NCBI RefSeq assembly: GCF_028069655.1
Contig: NZ_JAMCOS010000001.1
Location: 2,758,001 to 2,822,000 of the forward strand
Source of the DNA: Acidovorax sp. NCPPB 4044
GTDB lineage: Bacteria > Pseudomonadota > Gammaproteobacteria > Burkholderiales > Burkholderiaceae_C
Length of the DNA stretch: 64,000 nucleotides
Reading direction: 5' to 3'
Shown here in pieces: positions 26,865 to 36,156 of the stretch (position 1 is the first letter of the stretch; every line of letters starts with the position of its first letter). Both the position numbers and the translations under genes were made by a program. Under the pieces are notes generated by a model that saw nothing but the letters and a program-made list of their open reading frames with translations, did no database searches and was not told the origin of the DNA.

Positions 26865-28041
26865 CGAACCGCCGCGGCCCGCGCCCGCCTCCGGCTTTGC
26901 AATGTCGGCGCTGTTCGCGCTCGGCTTCCGGCCGTTCTACCTGCTGGCCGCCGCGTTCGCGGCGCTGTCGATCCCGCTGTGGGCGCTGCAGTTCTCGGGC
27001 TGGCTGGGGCGGCCCTACCTCGCGGGGCCGCTGTGGCATGCGCACGAGATGCTGTTCGGCTTCGCGCTCGCGGTGATCGTGGGCTTTCTCTTCACGGCCG
27101 GGCGCAACTGGACGGGCGAGCCCACGCCGGCCGGCGCGCGCCTCGCCGCGCTCGCGGCGCTGTGGGTGGCGGCGCGCGTGCTGGTGCTCACGCCCTTTGC
27201 CACGGCCGCGGCGGTGGCCAACATCGCCTTCCCGCTCGTGGCGGCCGTCGCGCTGGCCGTGCCCTTCGTGCGCGCGCGCAGCCGGCGCAACTACTTCTTC
27301 GTCGGCCTGCTGGCCCTCATGGCCGTGGCCGCGGCGTGCATCCACCTCGCGCCGGCCGGATCCGGCGCGCTGGCGTGGCGCGGCGTGCAGCTGGCGCTCG
27401 ACGCGGTGCTGTTCGTGCTCTGCGTGATGGGCGGGCGCGTGGTCCCGATGTTCACGCAGAACGGCGTGCCCGGCACCCTGCCCCGCCGCCGCAAGCGCCT
27501 GGAGCAGGCCGCGCTGGGCGCCGTGCTGGCGCTCATCGCGGCCGATGCCGCGGGCATGGGCGGCTGGCCGCTTGCGGCCCTGGCGGGTGCCGCTGGCGCA
27601 TTGCATGTGTGGCGCTGGTGGCTCTGGCAGCCCTGGAAAACGTGCCGCGTGCCGCTGGTCTGGGTGCTGCACGCGGGCTACGCCTGGATCCCCGTGCACC
27701 TGTGGCTGCGCGCGCTGGCGGCGGCCGGCCTGGTGGCGCCGACGCTCGCCACGCATGCGCTCACGGTGGGGGCCATCGGCGGGCTGGTCATCGGCATGGT
27801 GACGCGCACCGCGCGCGGCCACACGGGCCGGCCGCTGCGGGCCGATGGCTGGGAGACGGCCTGCTACGCGCTGGTGCTCGCGGCCGCCGCGGTGCGCGTG
27901 GCCTGGCCGCTCGCGGCGCCCGCGCAGACCGTGCATGCGGTGCTGCTGTCGGCCGGGCTGTGGTCGGCGGGGTTCGGCCTCTATGCGGTGCGGTACTGGC
28001 CCGTGCTCTCGCGGCCACGCCTGGACGGCCGGCCGGGGTGA
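26839..28041 (+). CDS. nnrS: NnrS family protein
   Basis: 400-residue membrane protein of the NnrS family, heme-containing proteins that protect against nitrosative stress and are controlled by NO-sensing regulators in denitrifiers. It opens with FALGFRPFYLLAAAFAALSIPLW, and conserved stretches include GPLWHAHEMLFGFALAVIVGFLFTA, MGGRVVPMFTQNGVPG and HALTVGAIGGLVIGMVTRTARGHTGRPL with the expected His residues. About twelve helices. Overlaps the previous gene. No denitrification reductase is visible in the window. Confidence 0.93.
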   Translation: MTTPLFQIDEPPRPAPASGFAMSALFALGFRPFYLLAAAFAALSIPLWALQFSGWLGRPYLAGPLWHAHEMLFGFALAVIVGFLFTAGRNWTGEPTPAGARLAALAALWVAARVLVLTPFATAAAVANIAFPLVAAVALAVPFVRARSRRNYFFVGLLALMAVAAACIHLAPAGSGALAWRGVQLALDAVLFVLCVMGGRVVPMFTQNGVPGTLPRRRKRLEQAALGAVLALIAADAAGMGGWPLAALAGAAGALHVWRWWLWQPWKTCRVPLVWVLHAGYAWIPVHLWLRALAAAGLVAPTLATHALTVGAIGGLVIGMVTRTARGHTGRPLRADGWETACYALVLAAAAVRVAWPLAAPAQTVHAVLLSAGLWSAGFGLYAVRYWPVLSRPRLDGRPG

Positions 28042-28075
28042 GCGCCCGGCCGGGCGCGCCGCACCTGCGGCGGCG

Positions 28076-29710
28076 TCAAGGCACCCGGACGATGTGCGGG
28101 AAGGTCAGCCCGTAGTTGGCGGCCACGCCCGGCGTCGCGCCGGGGTTGCTCAGCTTGATGAACGCGGCGCCGATGATCGGCACGCCCCGGCCGTCCGGCA
28201 CCTGCAGGTTGGCCCAGCCGTTCGGGAACGCGCCCAGGTACAGCGCCCGGCGGTTCACGGACGACGACAGCGCCGACGGCACGTCGGCCCCCGCGCCGCC
28301 GAAGGACAGCACGGACACCGCACCGCAGCTTTCATGCTGGGCGGCCGGATCCAGCGGGGTCTGGCTGCCGACGACGGTGGCGTCGCGGTCGGCGATGCGC
28401 AGCGTCCAGGTGCCGGGCGTGCTGCAGACGCTCTCGCCGGTCACGGTGTTGCCCGAATGGAAAAACTGCTCGCCGCCGCCCAGAGGCGGCACCACGGAGT
28501 ACACGCCCTGGTTGGAGCGGTCCGTCTGGCGGTAGTCCCGCGCCACGCTGTACCGCTTGGTGGGGGTGGCCACGACCCAGTCGGTGCGGGCCGAGATGGA
28601 GCTGTCCAGCACGTACTGGTTCTTGAACTCGCGCACCGACAGCAGCCGCGACAGATCGCCGGCCGCCACCCGCGCGCTGGCGGCGGTGGCCGGCAGGTAG
28701 ATGGGCGTGGAGAGATCGGGCAGGTCGTTGAAGCGGGCCTTGAGCACGGCGGCCGTCGTGGGCATGGAGGTATTGCCCAGGCTGTCCTTGTTGCGGGCCG
28801 CGAGGCCCGTGGACACCAGCAGCGGGTCGGAGGTGAAGCGTTCGGGCTGCGGCACGTCCGCGTCCGTGGGCGGGAACACCATGAAATTGCCGCGCGCCGG
28901 CAGGCCCGCGCTGTTGATGGCCTGGATCGCCGTGCCCATGCCGGAGAAGGTGGTGGAGCCCGGCACGTCGATGACATACCACGTGGCGGCCACCTGTCCG
29001 GTCGGCGTGGCGAAGCCCTGGCGCGCGGCGATCAATTCGGTGCTGGTGTCTTCCAGCAGCGCCGCATTCAGGGCGGCGGGGGACGACGAGCACGGCGCGA
29101 CCCCCTTGACCTGCTGGATGGCGGTGGAGAGCGAGGACCGGCTCGCGCCATCGGTGCCGTAGACCGCGGCCGAGGGGATATCGGCCATCACGATGGCCTC
29201 GATGGAGCCTTCCCGCGTGTTGGCCGCGGTGACCTCGGAGGTCCATGCGGGGTCCAGCCGGTCGGTGGAGAACGGCTGCGCAACGCCCTGCGCCAGTTGC
29301 GGCAGCGTGCAGGTGTGGTCGCTGGTGGTCAGCTGCGCGATGCCGTCGGCACCGGCGGTGACGGCGCCGGTCCACACGTCGCCGGGCGACAGCAGCACGT
29401 GCACGCTCAGCAGGCTGTCGCCGTTGTTGGCGCCGCGAAAGCGCACCTTCACCGCCTTGCCGTTCTCGAAGTCGGTGTTCACCAGGTGCAGCACGGACAT
29501 CTGGCCGTTCTGCGCCGTGAAGTACGGCACCATCAACGCATGGCCCGTCTGCCCTTCGACCACCCGGACGTTGACGGCATCGGCCGCACCCAGCTGCACG
29601 CCGGTGGGGGTGGCGCCGGTGCCGGCGATCACCCCCGCATGCGCGGTGCCGGCAACGGCCAGCGTGCCGAGCAGCGCCGCGGCTGCCCTGGAAATGGTCT
29701 TGAGTTTCAC
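28076..29710 (-). CDS. large exported protein of unknown function
   Basis: 544 residues with a clear signal peptide (MKLKTISRAAAALLGTLAVAGTAHA, cleaved before GVIAG). The start is GTG 29710, preceded by AGGAG. The mature part opens with a segment on VNVRVVEGQTGHALMVPYFTAQNGQMSVLHLVNTD, reads as beta-rich, and contains a few scattered Cys. It resembles surface or periplasmic proteins seen in Comamonadaceae, but I recognise no domain. Ends ASNYGLTFPHIVRVP-like without an anchor or autotransporter barrel. Confidence 0.8.
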   Translation of the reverse strand: MKLKTISRAAAALLGTLAVAGTAHAGVIAGTGATPTGVQLGAADAVNVRVVEGQTGHALMVPYFTAQNGQMSVLHLVNTDFENGKAVKVRFRGANNGDSLLSVHVLLSPGDVWTGAVTAGADGIAQLTTSDHTCTLPQLAQGVAQPFSTDRLDPAWTSEVTAANTREGSIEAIVMADIPSAAVYGTDGASRSSLSTAIQQVKGVAPCSSSPAALNAALLEDTSTELIAARQGFATPTGQVAATWYVIDVPGSTTFSGMGTAIQAINSAGLPARGNFMVFPPTDADVPQPERFTSDPLLVSTGLAARNKDSLGNTSMPTTAAVLKARFNDLPDLSTPIYLPATAASARVAAGDLSRLLSVREFKNQYVLDSSISARTDWVVATPTKRYSVARDYRQTDRSNQGVYSVVPPLGGGEQFFHSGNTVTGESVCSTPGTWTLRIADRDATVVGSQTPLDPAAQHESCGAVSVLSFGGAGADVPSALSSSVNRRALYLGAFPNGWANLQVPDGRGVPIIGAAFIKLSNPGATPGVAANYGLTFPHIVRVP

Positions 29711-30074
29711 GGTTTCTCCTGTGTCGGGATGGCGGGAAAAAGAAGCCCCAGGCCGCCCGTGCGCCCAGGCCGGAAGGGCGTGGGCGCGGCACGGGGCATG
29801 GCCTGGTGGTGCGCTCGGCTGGAGGGCGGCAGAACGACCGCGGGTCCCCGCTGCGGGGCCCAGCAAGCCTGGGCGGGGGAGGACCGGTGTGTCCTGCCGG
29901 ACCGGGCATCCGGTCCGGGCTCCGGGTCGTCGCGGCAGCCAAGCTGCTGCCGCTTCGGCGCGCCCGCGGATCTTATCCATGTGGCGGGCGGCGTCACCCC
30001 CTCCCCGGCGGGGCGGATGTAACCGTCGGTGTCCCAGTCGCGTTGCGGGCCTGTGCGCAGGCCCGCGCCGCGCC
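29711..30074. other. gap without a supported gene
   Basis: 364 bases between the exported protein and a small ORF. It holds the ribosome binding site of the exported gene, GC-rich sequence and no clear hairpin with a T run. No repeat copy seen. Confidence 0.5.
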
Positions 30075-30155
30075 TCAGAAAACGCCGTAGCGGTAGGCGA
30101 CGAACAGCGCCGCCAGCACGCCAGCCACGGCCAGGAGGGTCATCGCTCTTTGCAT
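30075..30155 (-). CDS. 26-residue small membrane protein
   Basis: Reads MQRAMTLLAVAGVLAALFVA then YRYGVF, a single membrane helix with a short polar tail, typical of bacterial small membrane proteins. ATG 30155 has GGAG about 7 bases upstream. It is 85 bases after the stop of the binding-protein gene on the same strand and could be co-transcribed. Supported only by start, ribosome site and composition. Confidence 0.5.
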   Translation of the reverse strand: MQRAMTLLAVAGVLAALFVAYRYGVF

Positions 30156-30240
30156 CCGGATCTCCGACAGGGAAAGTGCCTTGGCAAGGCCGCAGGCCGG
30201 GCCTGCGTCGTTGAAAAAAAGGAAGGCAAGCCGCGCGCGC

Positions 30241-31644
30241 TCAAGGCCGCCGCATCTCGCAGCGCTGCGGCATCTCTGCCTGCTCCGCCGCGATCCGGCG
30301 CACCACGCGGAAGCCGTAGCCCGAGCCTTCCACGTCGAACGGGACGCCCGGCGTGCCCGCGCGCTCCATCACGCCCACGACCAGCGGCTGCTGGAACTGG
30401 TGGTCCGCCGCGCGCATCGCGCCGCTCTGGCCGGCGAACTGCACGCGCGAGGTTTCCATGGCGCGCGCGACGGCGGTGGTGTCGGTGCTGCCGGCGCGCT
30501 CCATCGATTCGGCGAGCGATTCGACCATGAGCTGCATGCGCATGTGCACGTAGTCGTCGGCGGGGCTGGGGAAGCGCTGGCGGAAGGCGCGGTAGAAGGC
30601 CTCGCTCTCCTTCGTGGGCACGTTGGGCAGCCAGTCGGCCACGGCCACGACCTTGCCCACGCCCGCATCGCCCAGCGCTGCCGGCGCGCCGAGGGCATTG
30701 CCGTAGAAGGTGTAGAACGTGCCGGCGTAGCCCACCTCGCGCGCGGCCTTCACCAGCAGGGTCAGGTCGTTGCCCCAGTTGCCGGTGACGACGGCCTGCG
30801 CGCCGCTGGCCTGGATCTTCACCGCATAGGGCGCGAAGTCCTTCACGCGGCCCACGGGGTGCAGCTCGTCGCCCACGACCTTCACGTCGGGCCGCTGCGC
30901 CGCCAGCTGGCGCTTCGCCTCGCGCAGCACCGCCTGGCCGAAGCTGTAGTCCTGGCCGATGAGGTAGACGGCCTGCAGCGCCTTGTCGCCGCGGATCGCC
31001 TCCATCAGCGCGGCCATGCGCATGTCGGCATGGGCGTCGAAGCGGAAGTGCCAGAAGCTGCACTTCTCGTTGGTCAGGATCGGATCGACGGCGGAATAGT
31101 TGAGGAACAGCACGCGCCGCGCGGGGTCGCGCTCGTTGTGCTTGTTGATGGCCTCGATGAGCACCGCGGCCGTGGCCGACGAATTGCCCTGCAGCACCAC
31201 GCGCGCGCCCGCGTCGATGGCCGCGCGCAGGGCAGAGAGCGCCTCCTCGTTCTGGCCCTTGCTGTCGTAGCGCTCCAGCGCCAGGGGGCGCGCACCGCCC
31301 GCCGATGCCGGCAGGCGCACGCCGCCGCGCGCGTTGACGCGCTCCACGGCCCAGAGCACGTTGCGGAACACGGCCTCGCCCGTGTTGGCGAAGGGGCCGG
31401 AGAGGCTTTCGATCAGCGCCACCTTCACGGGCGCGGCGCTGCGGGCGGCCGAGGGCGCGGGATCCTGCGCGGCGTCCGGTGAGGACGCCGCCGCGATGGC
31501 GCCCGGCGCAGCGCCCAGCAGCAGGGCGGCCGCCAGCCAGGCGGCCAGGGTGGCCCGGCGGGTAGCGCCTGCGGGCGCGGTGGCGATGGCCCGGGGGAAG
31601 CAGGGAGAGCGGAGAGAGCGGAACGGGGTCAGGAAGGCGGTCAT
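30241..31644 (-). CDS. ABC transporter periplasmic binding protein (LivK-like, type I)
   Basis: 467 residues with a long N-terminal lead (residues 1-60, one hydrophobic stretch LAAWLAAALLLGAAPGAIAAAS) and then a Peripla_BP_6 fold: VKVALIESLSGPFANTGEAVFRN, YDSKGQNEEALSALRAAIDAGARVVLQGNSS, VYLIGQDYSFGQAVLREAK and VVTGNWGNDLTLLVKAAREVG. This family binds branched-chain amino acids, urea or aromatic acids. No permease or ATPase lies next to it, so it is an orphan receptor. ATG 31644 chosen as the last start before the signal region. Confidence 0.85.
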   Translation of the reverse strand: MTAFLTPFRSLRSPCFPRAIATAPAGATRRATLAAWLAAALLLGAAPGAIAAASSPDAAQDPAPSAARSAAPVKVALIESLSGPFANTGEAVFRNVLWAVERVNARGGVRLPASAGGARPLALERYDSKGQNEEALSALRAAIDAGARVVLQGNSSATAAVLIEAINKHNERDPARRVLFLNYSAVDPILTNEKCSFWHFRFDAHADMRMAALMEAIRGDKALQAVYLIGQDYSFGQAVLREAKRQLAAQRPDVKVVGDELHPVGRVKDFAPYAVKIQASGAQAVVTGNWGNDLTLLVKAAREVGYAGTFYTFYGNALGAPAALGDAGVGKVVAVADWLPNVPTKESEAFYRAFRQRFPSPADDYVHMRMQLMVESLAESMERAGSTDTTAVARAMETSRVQFAGQSGAMRAADHQFQQPLVVGVMERAGTPGVPFDVEGSGYGFRVVRRIAAEQAEMPQRCEMRRP

Positions 31645-31897
31645 ACGGGCGGAGAAAAGAGACACCGCACGCAACGCCCGGGGCCGCGCACCGCGGGCCC
31701 CACCGCGCCGCGCGCACGGGAAACCGGCCCTCCCCGGCCCCACGGAGCGGACCGCCGTGGACACGGCGCACCGCCGCTGCGGGGCGGGGAAAGGCGCGGC
31801 AGTGTATCGGACGCCGCCGGCGGCACCGGCCCGCCGAGGGCCTGCCCGCCGAAGGGGCAAGGCCCGCCGGCCGCGCGCTCCCGATCGCCCCGCCGCC

Positions 31898-32773
31898 TCA
31901 GGGCGCCGGTGCGGGCGCCGATGCCGCGGAGGCCGGCGGCATCGGGAAGACGGGGTACGGCAGCACCTGCGGCAGCGGATCGCTGGCCGCCGCCGCGGGC
32001 GACTGCGCCGGCAGCGCGGAGGTGGCCGGCGCGCGGTACGGCACCACGGGGGTGGCCGTGGCGGCGCCGGCCGCGGGGTCCTTCACCTCGCCCGATTCGC
32101 GGGCCTCGCGCACCATGTTGGCGGTGTCGGGCGTGAGCGGCACCTTGGGCGAGGCCTGCCCCACTTCCTGCGGCGCCTCGCGCGGCGGGATGAAGCGGTC
32201 GAAGACCTGGAAGAACCGGTCGTAGAAGCGCGCGTCGGTCACCGTCTCGCTGCCCACCTTGACGAGGGTGTCGTCGCTGGCGGACACGGGCAGCGAGACC
32301 GAGCCCAGCGCGCCCACGCCGAGCGAGGCGGAGTTGTTGATCTTCTTGATGACGTAGCGGTCCTGCAGCGCGCTGGCGAAGACGGCGGTGCGCTGCTTGT
32401 CGGGGCCCTCCGAGGCGCAGACCACGCGCATCTCGACCTGGTAGTGGATGTCGTTGGACGGCTGGAAGTACTTGCGGCCCGCCACCACCTCCGCGCTGGC
32501 CGTGCCCACGAGGTAGCCCTGGCTCAGCAGCGAGCGGCGCGCGCCCTCGCAGACGCGGGCCGGGGGCGCATCGATGTGGCGCGTGTAGATGCTGGCGTTG
32601 GTGTTGAAGTCGTCAGGGTCGAAGCGCGGCGCGTTCATGCCGGGCATGGAGGTGGGCACGCCCGAGCAGCCGGCGATCCCCAGGGCAGCCAGCGCCGCGC
32701 AGGTGGCGGCCAGCACACGGCCGGCGGAGGCGGGGGAACGCGATGGGGCAGGGAGGCGGAAAGACATGGGCAT
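31898..32773 (-). CDS. DUF2242-family lipoprotein
   Basis: 291 residues. The lipoprotein signal ends AALGIAGC, lipid-modified Cys near residue 36. A DUF2242-like domain follows (FDPDDFNTNASIYTRHIDAPPARVCEGARRSLLSQGY), then VKVGSETVTDARFYDRFFQVFDRFI, and a Pro/Ala-rich tail with little order. Function unknown. Start ATG 32773 with AGGA upstream. The other in-frame ATG is two codons later. Confidence 0.75.
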   Translation of the reverse strand: MPMSFRLPAPSRSPASAGRVLAATCAALAALGIAGCSGVPTSMPGMNAPRFDPDDFNTNASIYTRHIDAPPARVCEGARRSLLSQGYLVGTASAEVVAGRKYFQPSNDIHYQVEMRVVCASEGPDKQRTAVFASALQDRYVIKKINNSASLGVGALGSVSLPVSASDDTLVKVGSETVTDARFYDRFFQVFDRFIPPREAPQEVGQASPKVPLTPDTANMVREARESGEVKDPAAGAATATPVVPYRAPATSALPAQSPAAAASDPLPQVLPYPVFPMPPASAASAPAPAP

Positions 32774-32984
32774 GGCGGCGGATTCCTGAGACCGAGCATT
32801 GTGCTTGCTGCACTTTGGCGCACTGGCGAGGGGGTTGTAACCCGTGGCAACGAAACCCTGTGGGACAACGCCGCAGGGGCCGGGTTCCGCAGGGGCCTGG
32901 CCGCCCGCACGGGCCGGCGGCGGCACCTTCCGGCCTGGCGCCGTGCGCGATGCGCGCCTTGCAGCGGCCCTTGTCGAAAAGGCC

Positions 32985-33012
32985 CTTGAAATGCGCTGCG
33001 GCATACGCATTT
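32985..33012 (+). promoter_or_regulatory. possible heat-shock (sigma-32) promoter for hsp20
   Basis: CTTGAA at 32985-32990 and ACGCATTT at 33005-33012 approximate the sigma-32 pattern (CTTGAA, 13-15 bases, CCCCATNT), the second element imperfectly. It lies about 85 bases before the Hsp20 start in the 323-base gap 32774-33096, whose other part holds nothing I recognise. Confidence 0.4.
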
Positions 33013-33057
33013 GTGAACCAAGCGGCGAACCCGGGCGCCGCCTCCACCCCTGTTCCA

Positions 33058-33079
33058 GGCGCCTTGGGCGCCCCTTTTT
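33058..33079 (+). terminator. hairpin with T run in the hsp20 leader
   Basis: GGCGCC, TTG loop, GGCGCC, then CC and five T residues, immediately before the ribosome binding site AGGAG of hsp20. As a terminator it would attenuate hsp20. It could instead act as a temperature-sensitive leader structure. Not tested. Confidence 0.45.
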
Positions 33080-33096
33080 CACCAGGAGTTCCTGCC

Positions 33097-33471
33097 ATGT
33101 TTTTCGCACCCGTCATTCGCCGCACCGCCTACGCCACCCGCCCCGCCGCTCCCGCGGATTTCGCGCTGCAGCGCTTCCTGCAAAGCACGATGGCCAGCCA
33201 GGGCACCGCGGTCGCCCAGGATGAAAAAACGGTGACCCTGCAGATCGACGTTCCGGGCCTGGCCCGCGAACAATTGAACATCACCATCGAAGGCCAGCAG
33301 GTGCGCCTGTCCAGCGTCGAAGGTGCGCCCCGCCAGGTGAACCGCGCCTGGGAACTCGCCGACGAGATCGACGTGGCCGGCAGCTCGGCCAAGCTCGAGA
33401 ACGGCGTGCTCACGCTGGTGCTGGCCAAGGTGGTGCCGCAAAGCCGCGCCACGCAGCTCGCGATCGGCTGA
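33097..33471 (+). CDS. Hsp20/alpha-crystallin-like small heat shock protein
   Basis: 124 residues. The alpha-crystallin domain covers about residues 40-115: EKTVTLQIDVPGLAREQLNITIEGQQVRL, then WELADEIDVAGSSAKLENGVLTLVLAKV, the characteristic A-x-x-x-N-G-V-L-T-L motif. The usual C-terminal I-x-I motif is not seen (the end is SRATQLAIG). It is a short, variant member. ATG 33097 has AGGAG 8 bases upstream. Acts as an ATP-independent holdase. Confidence 0.85.
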   Translation: MFFAPVIRRTAYATRPAAPADFALQRFLQSTMASQGTAVAQDEKTVTLQIDVPGLAREQLNITIEGQQVRLSSVEGAPRQVNRAWELADEIDVAGSSAKLENGVLTLVLAKVVPQSRATQLAIG

Positions 33472-33561
33472 TCCGCCCGTTCAAGCGCTCTTTGGGCGGG
33501 CAGTCGCGGCGGCAGTCCCTTGCCGCGCGCCGCGCACCCGCCCACCACGGTTATCGCCCTT

Positions 33562-33594
33562 GCGCCCGCGCCTTCACCGGCCGGGCGCTTTTTT
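33562..33594 (+). terminator. intrinsic terminator after hsp20
   Basis: Stem GCGCCCG (33562-33568) and CGGGCGC (33582-33588) with a 13-base loop, followed by six T residues. It lies between the convergent hsp20 and tsaD genes. Confidence 0.75.
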
Positions 33595-33623
33595 GCGGGC
33601 GCCGGGAGCAGGCGGGAGCCGGG

Positions 33624-34667
33624 TCAGGCGAGCATGTCCAGCGGCCAGCGCGGCTTGACGTCGAAGGCGTAGTCGCGGTTGGGCGCCTCGCGGCCGGCCT
33701 GCAGGCGCATCGCGGCGGCCATGGCGATCATGGCGCCGTTGTCGGTACACAGGTGCAGCTCGGGGTAGTGCACGCGCACGCCGCGGCGCTCGCAGGCCGC
33801 GTTCAGTTGCGCGCGCAGCAGCCGGTTGGCGCCCACGCCGCCGGCCACGACGATGCGCGACAGGCCCGTGCCTTCGAGCGCGGCCAGGGTTTTCTTCACG
33901 AGCACATCGACGATGGCGGCCTGCGTGCTGGCGGCCAGGTCGGCCTTGCGCGCCTCCAGATCGGGCCCGAGCTTCTTCGCCTGCGTGAGCACGGCGGTCT
34001 TCAGGCCCGCGAACGAGAAATCGAGGTTGCCGCTGTGCAGCAGCGGCCTCGGCAGCTTGAAGGCGGCGGGGTCGCCCTGCTCGGCCAGCCGCGAGAGTGC
34101 CGGCCCGCCCGGGTAGCCCAGGCCCATGAGCTTGGCGGACTTGTCGAACGCCTCGCCGGCCGCATCGTCGATGGTTTCGCCCAGCAGCCCGTAGCGGCCC
34201 ACGCCGTCCACGCGCATGAGCTGGGTGTGGCCGCCCGACACCAGCAGCGCGATGAACGGGAACTCCGGCGGATCGGCGCTCATGAAGGGCGACAGCAGGT
34301 GCCCTTCCAGGTGGTGCACGCCCAGCACGGGCCGCCCGAGCGCCGCGCCCAGGGCGCAGGCCACGCCCGCCCCCACCAGCAGCGCGCCGGCCAGGCCCGG
34401 GCCGCGCGTGTAGGCCACCACGTCCACGTCGGCGAGCGCGCAGCCGGCCTCGGCCAGCACGGCCCCGGTGAGCGGCAGCACGCGCCGGATGTGGTCGCGG
34501 CTGGCCAGCTCGGGCACCACGCCGCCGTAGGCCTGGTGCATGTCGATCTGGCTGTGCAGCGCGTGGGCGACCAGCGTGGGCACGCCGCCGCCCTGGGGGG
34601 CGCGCACCAGGGCCACGCCGGTTTCGTCGCAGGAGGATTCGATGCCGAGGATCAGCTGACTATTCAT
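33624..34667 (-). CDS. tsaD: tRNA N6-adenosine threonylcarbamoyltransferase TsaD
   Basis: 347 residues, full length. Essential enzyme that transfers the threonylcarbamoyl group to A37 of ANN-decoding tRNAs with TsaB and TsaE. It opens [17 protein letters not shown], with metal-binding residues in [22 protein letters not shown] sequence ([18 protein letters not shown]) and [12 protein letters not shown], the nucleotide loop [29 protein letters not shown] and [15 protein letters not shown] 34667. Confidence 0.98.
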   Translation of the reverse strand: MNSQLILGIESSCDETGVALVRAPQGGGVPTLVAHALHSQIDMHQAYGGVVPELASRDHIRRVLPLTGAVLAEAGCALADVDVVAYTRGPGLAGALLVGAGVACALGAALGRPVLGVHHLEGHLLSPFMSADPPEFPFIALLVSGGHTQLMRVDGVGRYGLLGETIDDAAGEAFDKSAKLMGLGYPGGPALSRLAEQGDPAAFKLPRPLLHSGNLDFSFAGLKTAVLTQAKKLGPDLEARKADLAASTQAAIVDVLVKKTLAALEGTGLSRIVVAGGVGANRLLRAQLNAACERRGVRVHYPELHLCTDNGAMIAMAAAMRLQAGREAPNRDYAFDVKPRWPLDMLA

Positions 34668-34777
34668 AGGCGCGCAAGTGTAGGCGCCCCGCCCTGGGCG
34701 CGCGGGCCCGCCGCCGGGCCGCCCGCGATGGCGGAGAGGGCTTGCGTGCCCGGTCGCGGTCGCGGCCGCCGGGCCGG

Positions 34778-35953
34778 CTACCAGCGGTCGGAGCGCATGC
34801 GCAGCTCCCAGTTGCCGCCGCGCATGCCGTACACGCCCACGGCGCCGTAGCGCTGCTCGCCCTTGTCGTCCCACTTCATGGTGCCGGTGACCGGCGCGTA
34901 GCCGTTGATGGCGTGCAGCGCCTTGGTGATCTCCTTCGGGTCGCCCGACTTGGCCTGCTGGATGGCGGCCGAGAGCACGTAGGTGGCGTCGTAGCTGTAG
35001 TGCCCGCCATAGGCCGGCGCCTTCTTGAAGGCGGTGTTGTAGCGGTCGAGAAACTGCCGGCCGGTGACGAATTCGCGCGCCTCCAGCACGGGCGAGGTGG
35101 CGTAGATGCCGTCCACCTTCTTGTCGGCCTTGAGCATGTCGGTGGTCTTGATCGTGTCGCCGCCCAGGATGTTCACGCGCCGGTAGTCCACCTGCACCAG
35201 CGCGTCGATGAGCGCCACCACCTGGAAGTCGTTGAGCGTGGTGACGATCACCTCCACGCGCGCGTCGCGCAGCTTCGCCGCCAGCGCCTTGAAGTCGGTG
35301 GTCTTGTCGTCGAACGATTCGCGCACGGCCACGGTGCGCTTCTCGGCGGCGATCTGCCTGGCGGCCCCGTCGGCCAGGCCCTTGCCGTAGGGCGTGCCGT
35401 CGTCGAGCACCGCGTAGTGGGTGGCCGAGAGCTGCGTGGCCGCGAAGGACCCCATGGCGCGCGCCTGCAGCGTGTCGTTGGCCACCAGCCGGAAGGTGCC
35501 CGGCAGGCCCAGCTCGGTGAAGCGCGGGTTGGTGGAGATCGCGAGTTGCGGGATGCCCTTGGTGCCGTAGATCGGCGCCGCGTCGATGCTGACGCCGGAG
35601 TTGAGGTGGCCGACCACGGCCACCACGCCGGCATCCACCAGCTGCTGCGCCACGGTCTTGCCCGTGGCGGCATCGGCCCGGTCGTCCTGCGCCACCACCT
35701 CCAGCGTCACGCGCTTGCCGTCCACGCTGAAGCCGGACTGGTTCAGCTCGTCCACCGCCAGGCGCACGCCGTTCAGCATGTCCTGCCCCAGGGCCGAGAG
35801 CGGGCCGGAGAGCGGCTGCGCCACGCCGATCTTCAGGGTATCGGGCACCCGGCTGCAGCCCGCCAGCCCGAAGGCCACGGCACAGGCGCCCGCCAGCCCC
35901 GCCAACGCCGCCCGGCGCGATTCCCGCGCCCTTCCCTGCCTTGTCATCGCCAT
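34778..35953 (-). CDS. branched-chain amino acid ABC transporter binding protein (LivK-like)
   Basis: 391 residues, type I periplasmic binding protein. A lipoprotein-type lead ends AVAFGLAGC. The mature part shows [51 protein letters not shown] and [23 protein letters not shown], typical of LivK-like receptors. ATG 35953 is preferred because GGAG lies about 8 bases upstream. ATG 35989 has no ribosome site. No transport partners adjacent. It is divergent from nasT. Confidence 0.88.
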   Translation of the reverse strand: MAMTRQGRARESRRAALAGLAGACAVAFGLAGCSRVPDTLKIGVAQPLSGPLSALGQDMLNGVRLAVDELNQSGFSVDGKRVTLEVVAQDDRADAATGKTVAQQLVDAGVVAVVGHLNSGVSIDAAPIYGTKGIPQLAISTNPRFTELGLPGTFRLVANDTLQARAMGSFAATQLSATHYAVLDDGTPYGKGLADGAARQIAAEKRTVAVRESFDDKTTDFKALAAKLRDARVEVIVTTLNDFQVVALIDALVQVDYRRVNILGGDTIKTTDMLKADKKVDGIYATSPVLEAREFVTGRQFLDRYNTAFKKAPAYGGHYSYDATYVLSAAIQQAKSGDPKEITKALHAINGYAPVTGTMKWDDKGEQRYGAVGVYGMRGGNWELRMRSDRW

Positions 35954-36103
35954 ATCGCACGCTCCATCCATTGAATTCGGTTGATCCATGGGACCGGAGG
36001 TATATAAGACCCGGGCCCCGCACGCTATCGGGTTAGCCCGGCTTAATAGCAAGTTCCAATCCTGGAGCGTGCCGGGGGTGACAGCCCCCGCGTGCGCCGC
36101 GCA

Positions 36104-36120
36104 TGCACTGCTGCAGTGCA
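36104..36120. promoter_or_regulatory. NtrC-type palindrome upstream of nasT
   Basis: TGCACTGCTGCAGTGCA, a perfect 17-base inverted repeat of the NtrC form TGCACY-N5-RGTGCA. It lies just before a sigma-54-like promoter and a nitrate-regulation gene. Confidence 0.5.
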
Positions 36121-36126
36121 CCAATT

Positions 36127-36142
36127 TGGCGTGGTTCTTGCT
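36127..36142 (+). promoter_or_regulatory. sigma-54-like promoter of nasT
   Basis: TGGCGTGGTTCTTGCT matches the -24/-12 pattern with the GG and GC pairs ten bases apart. The expected transcript start is only about 4 bases before ATG 36157, which lowers confidence. Confidence 0.38.
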
Positions 36143-36156
36143 TTAAGCTGGGGCAT

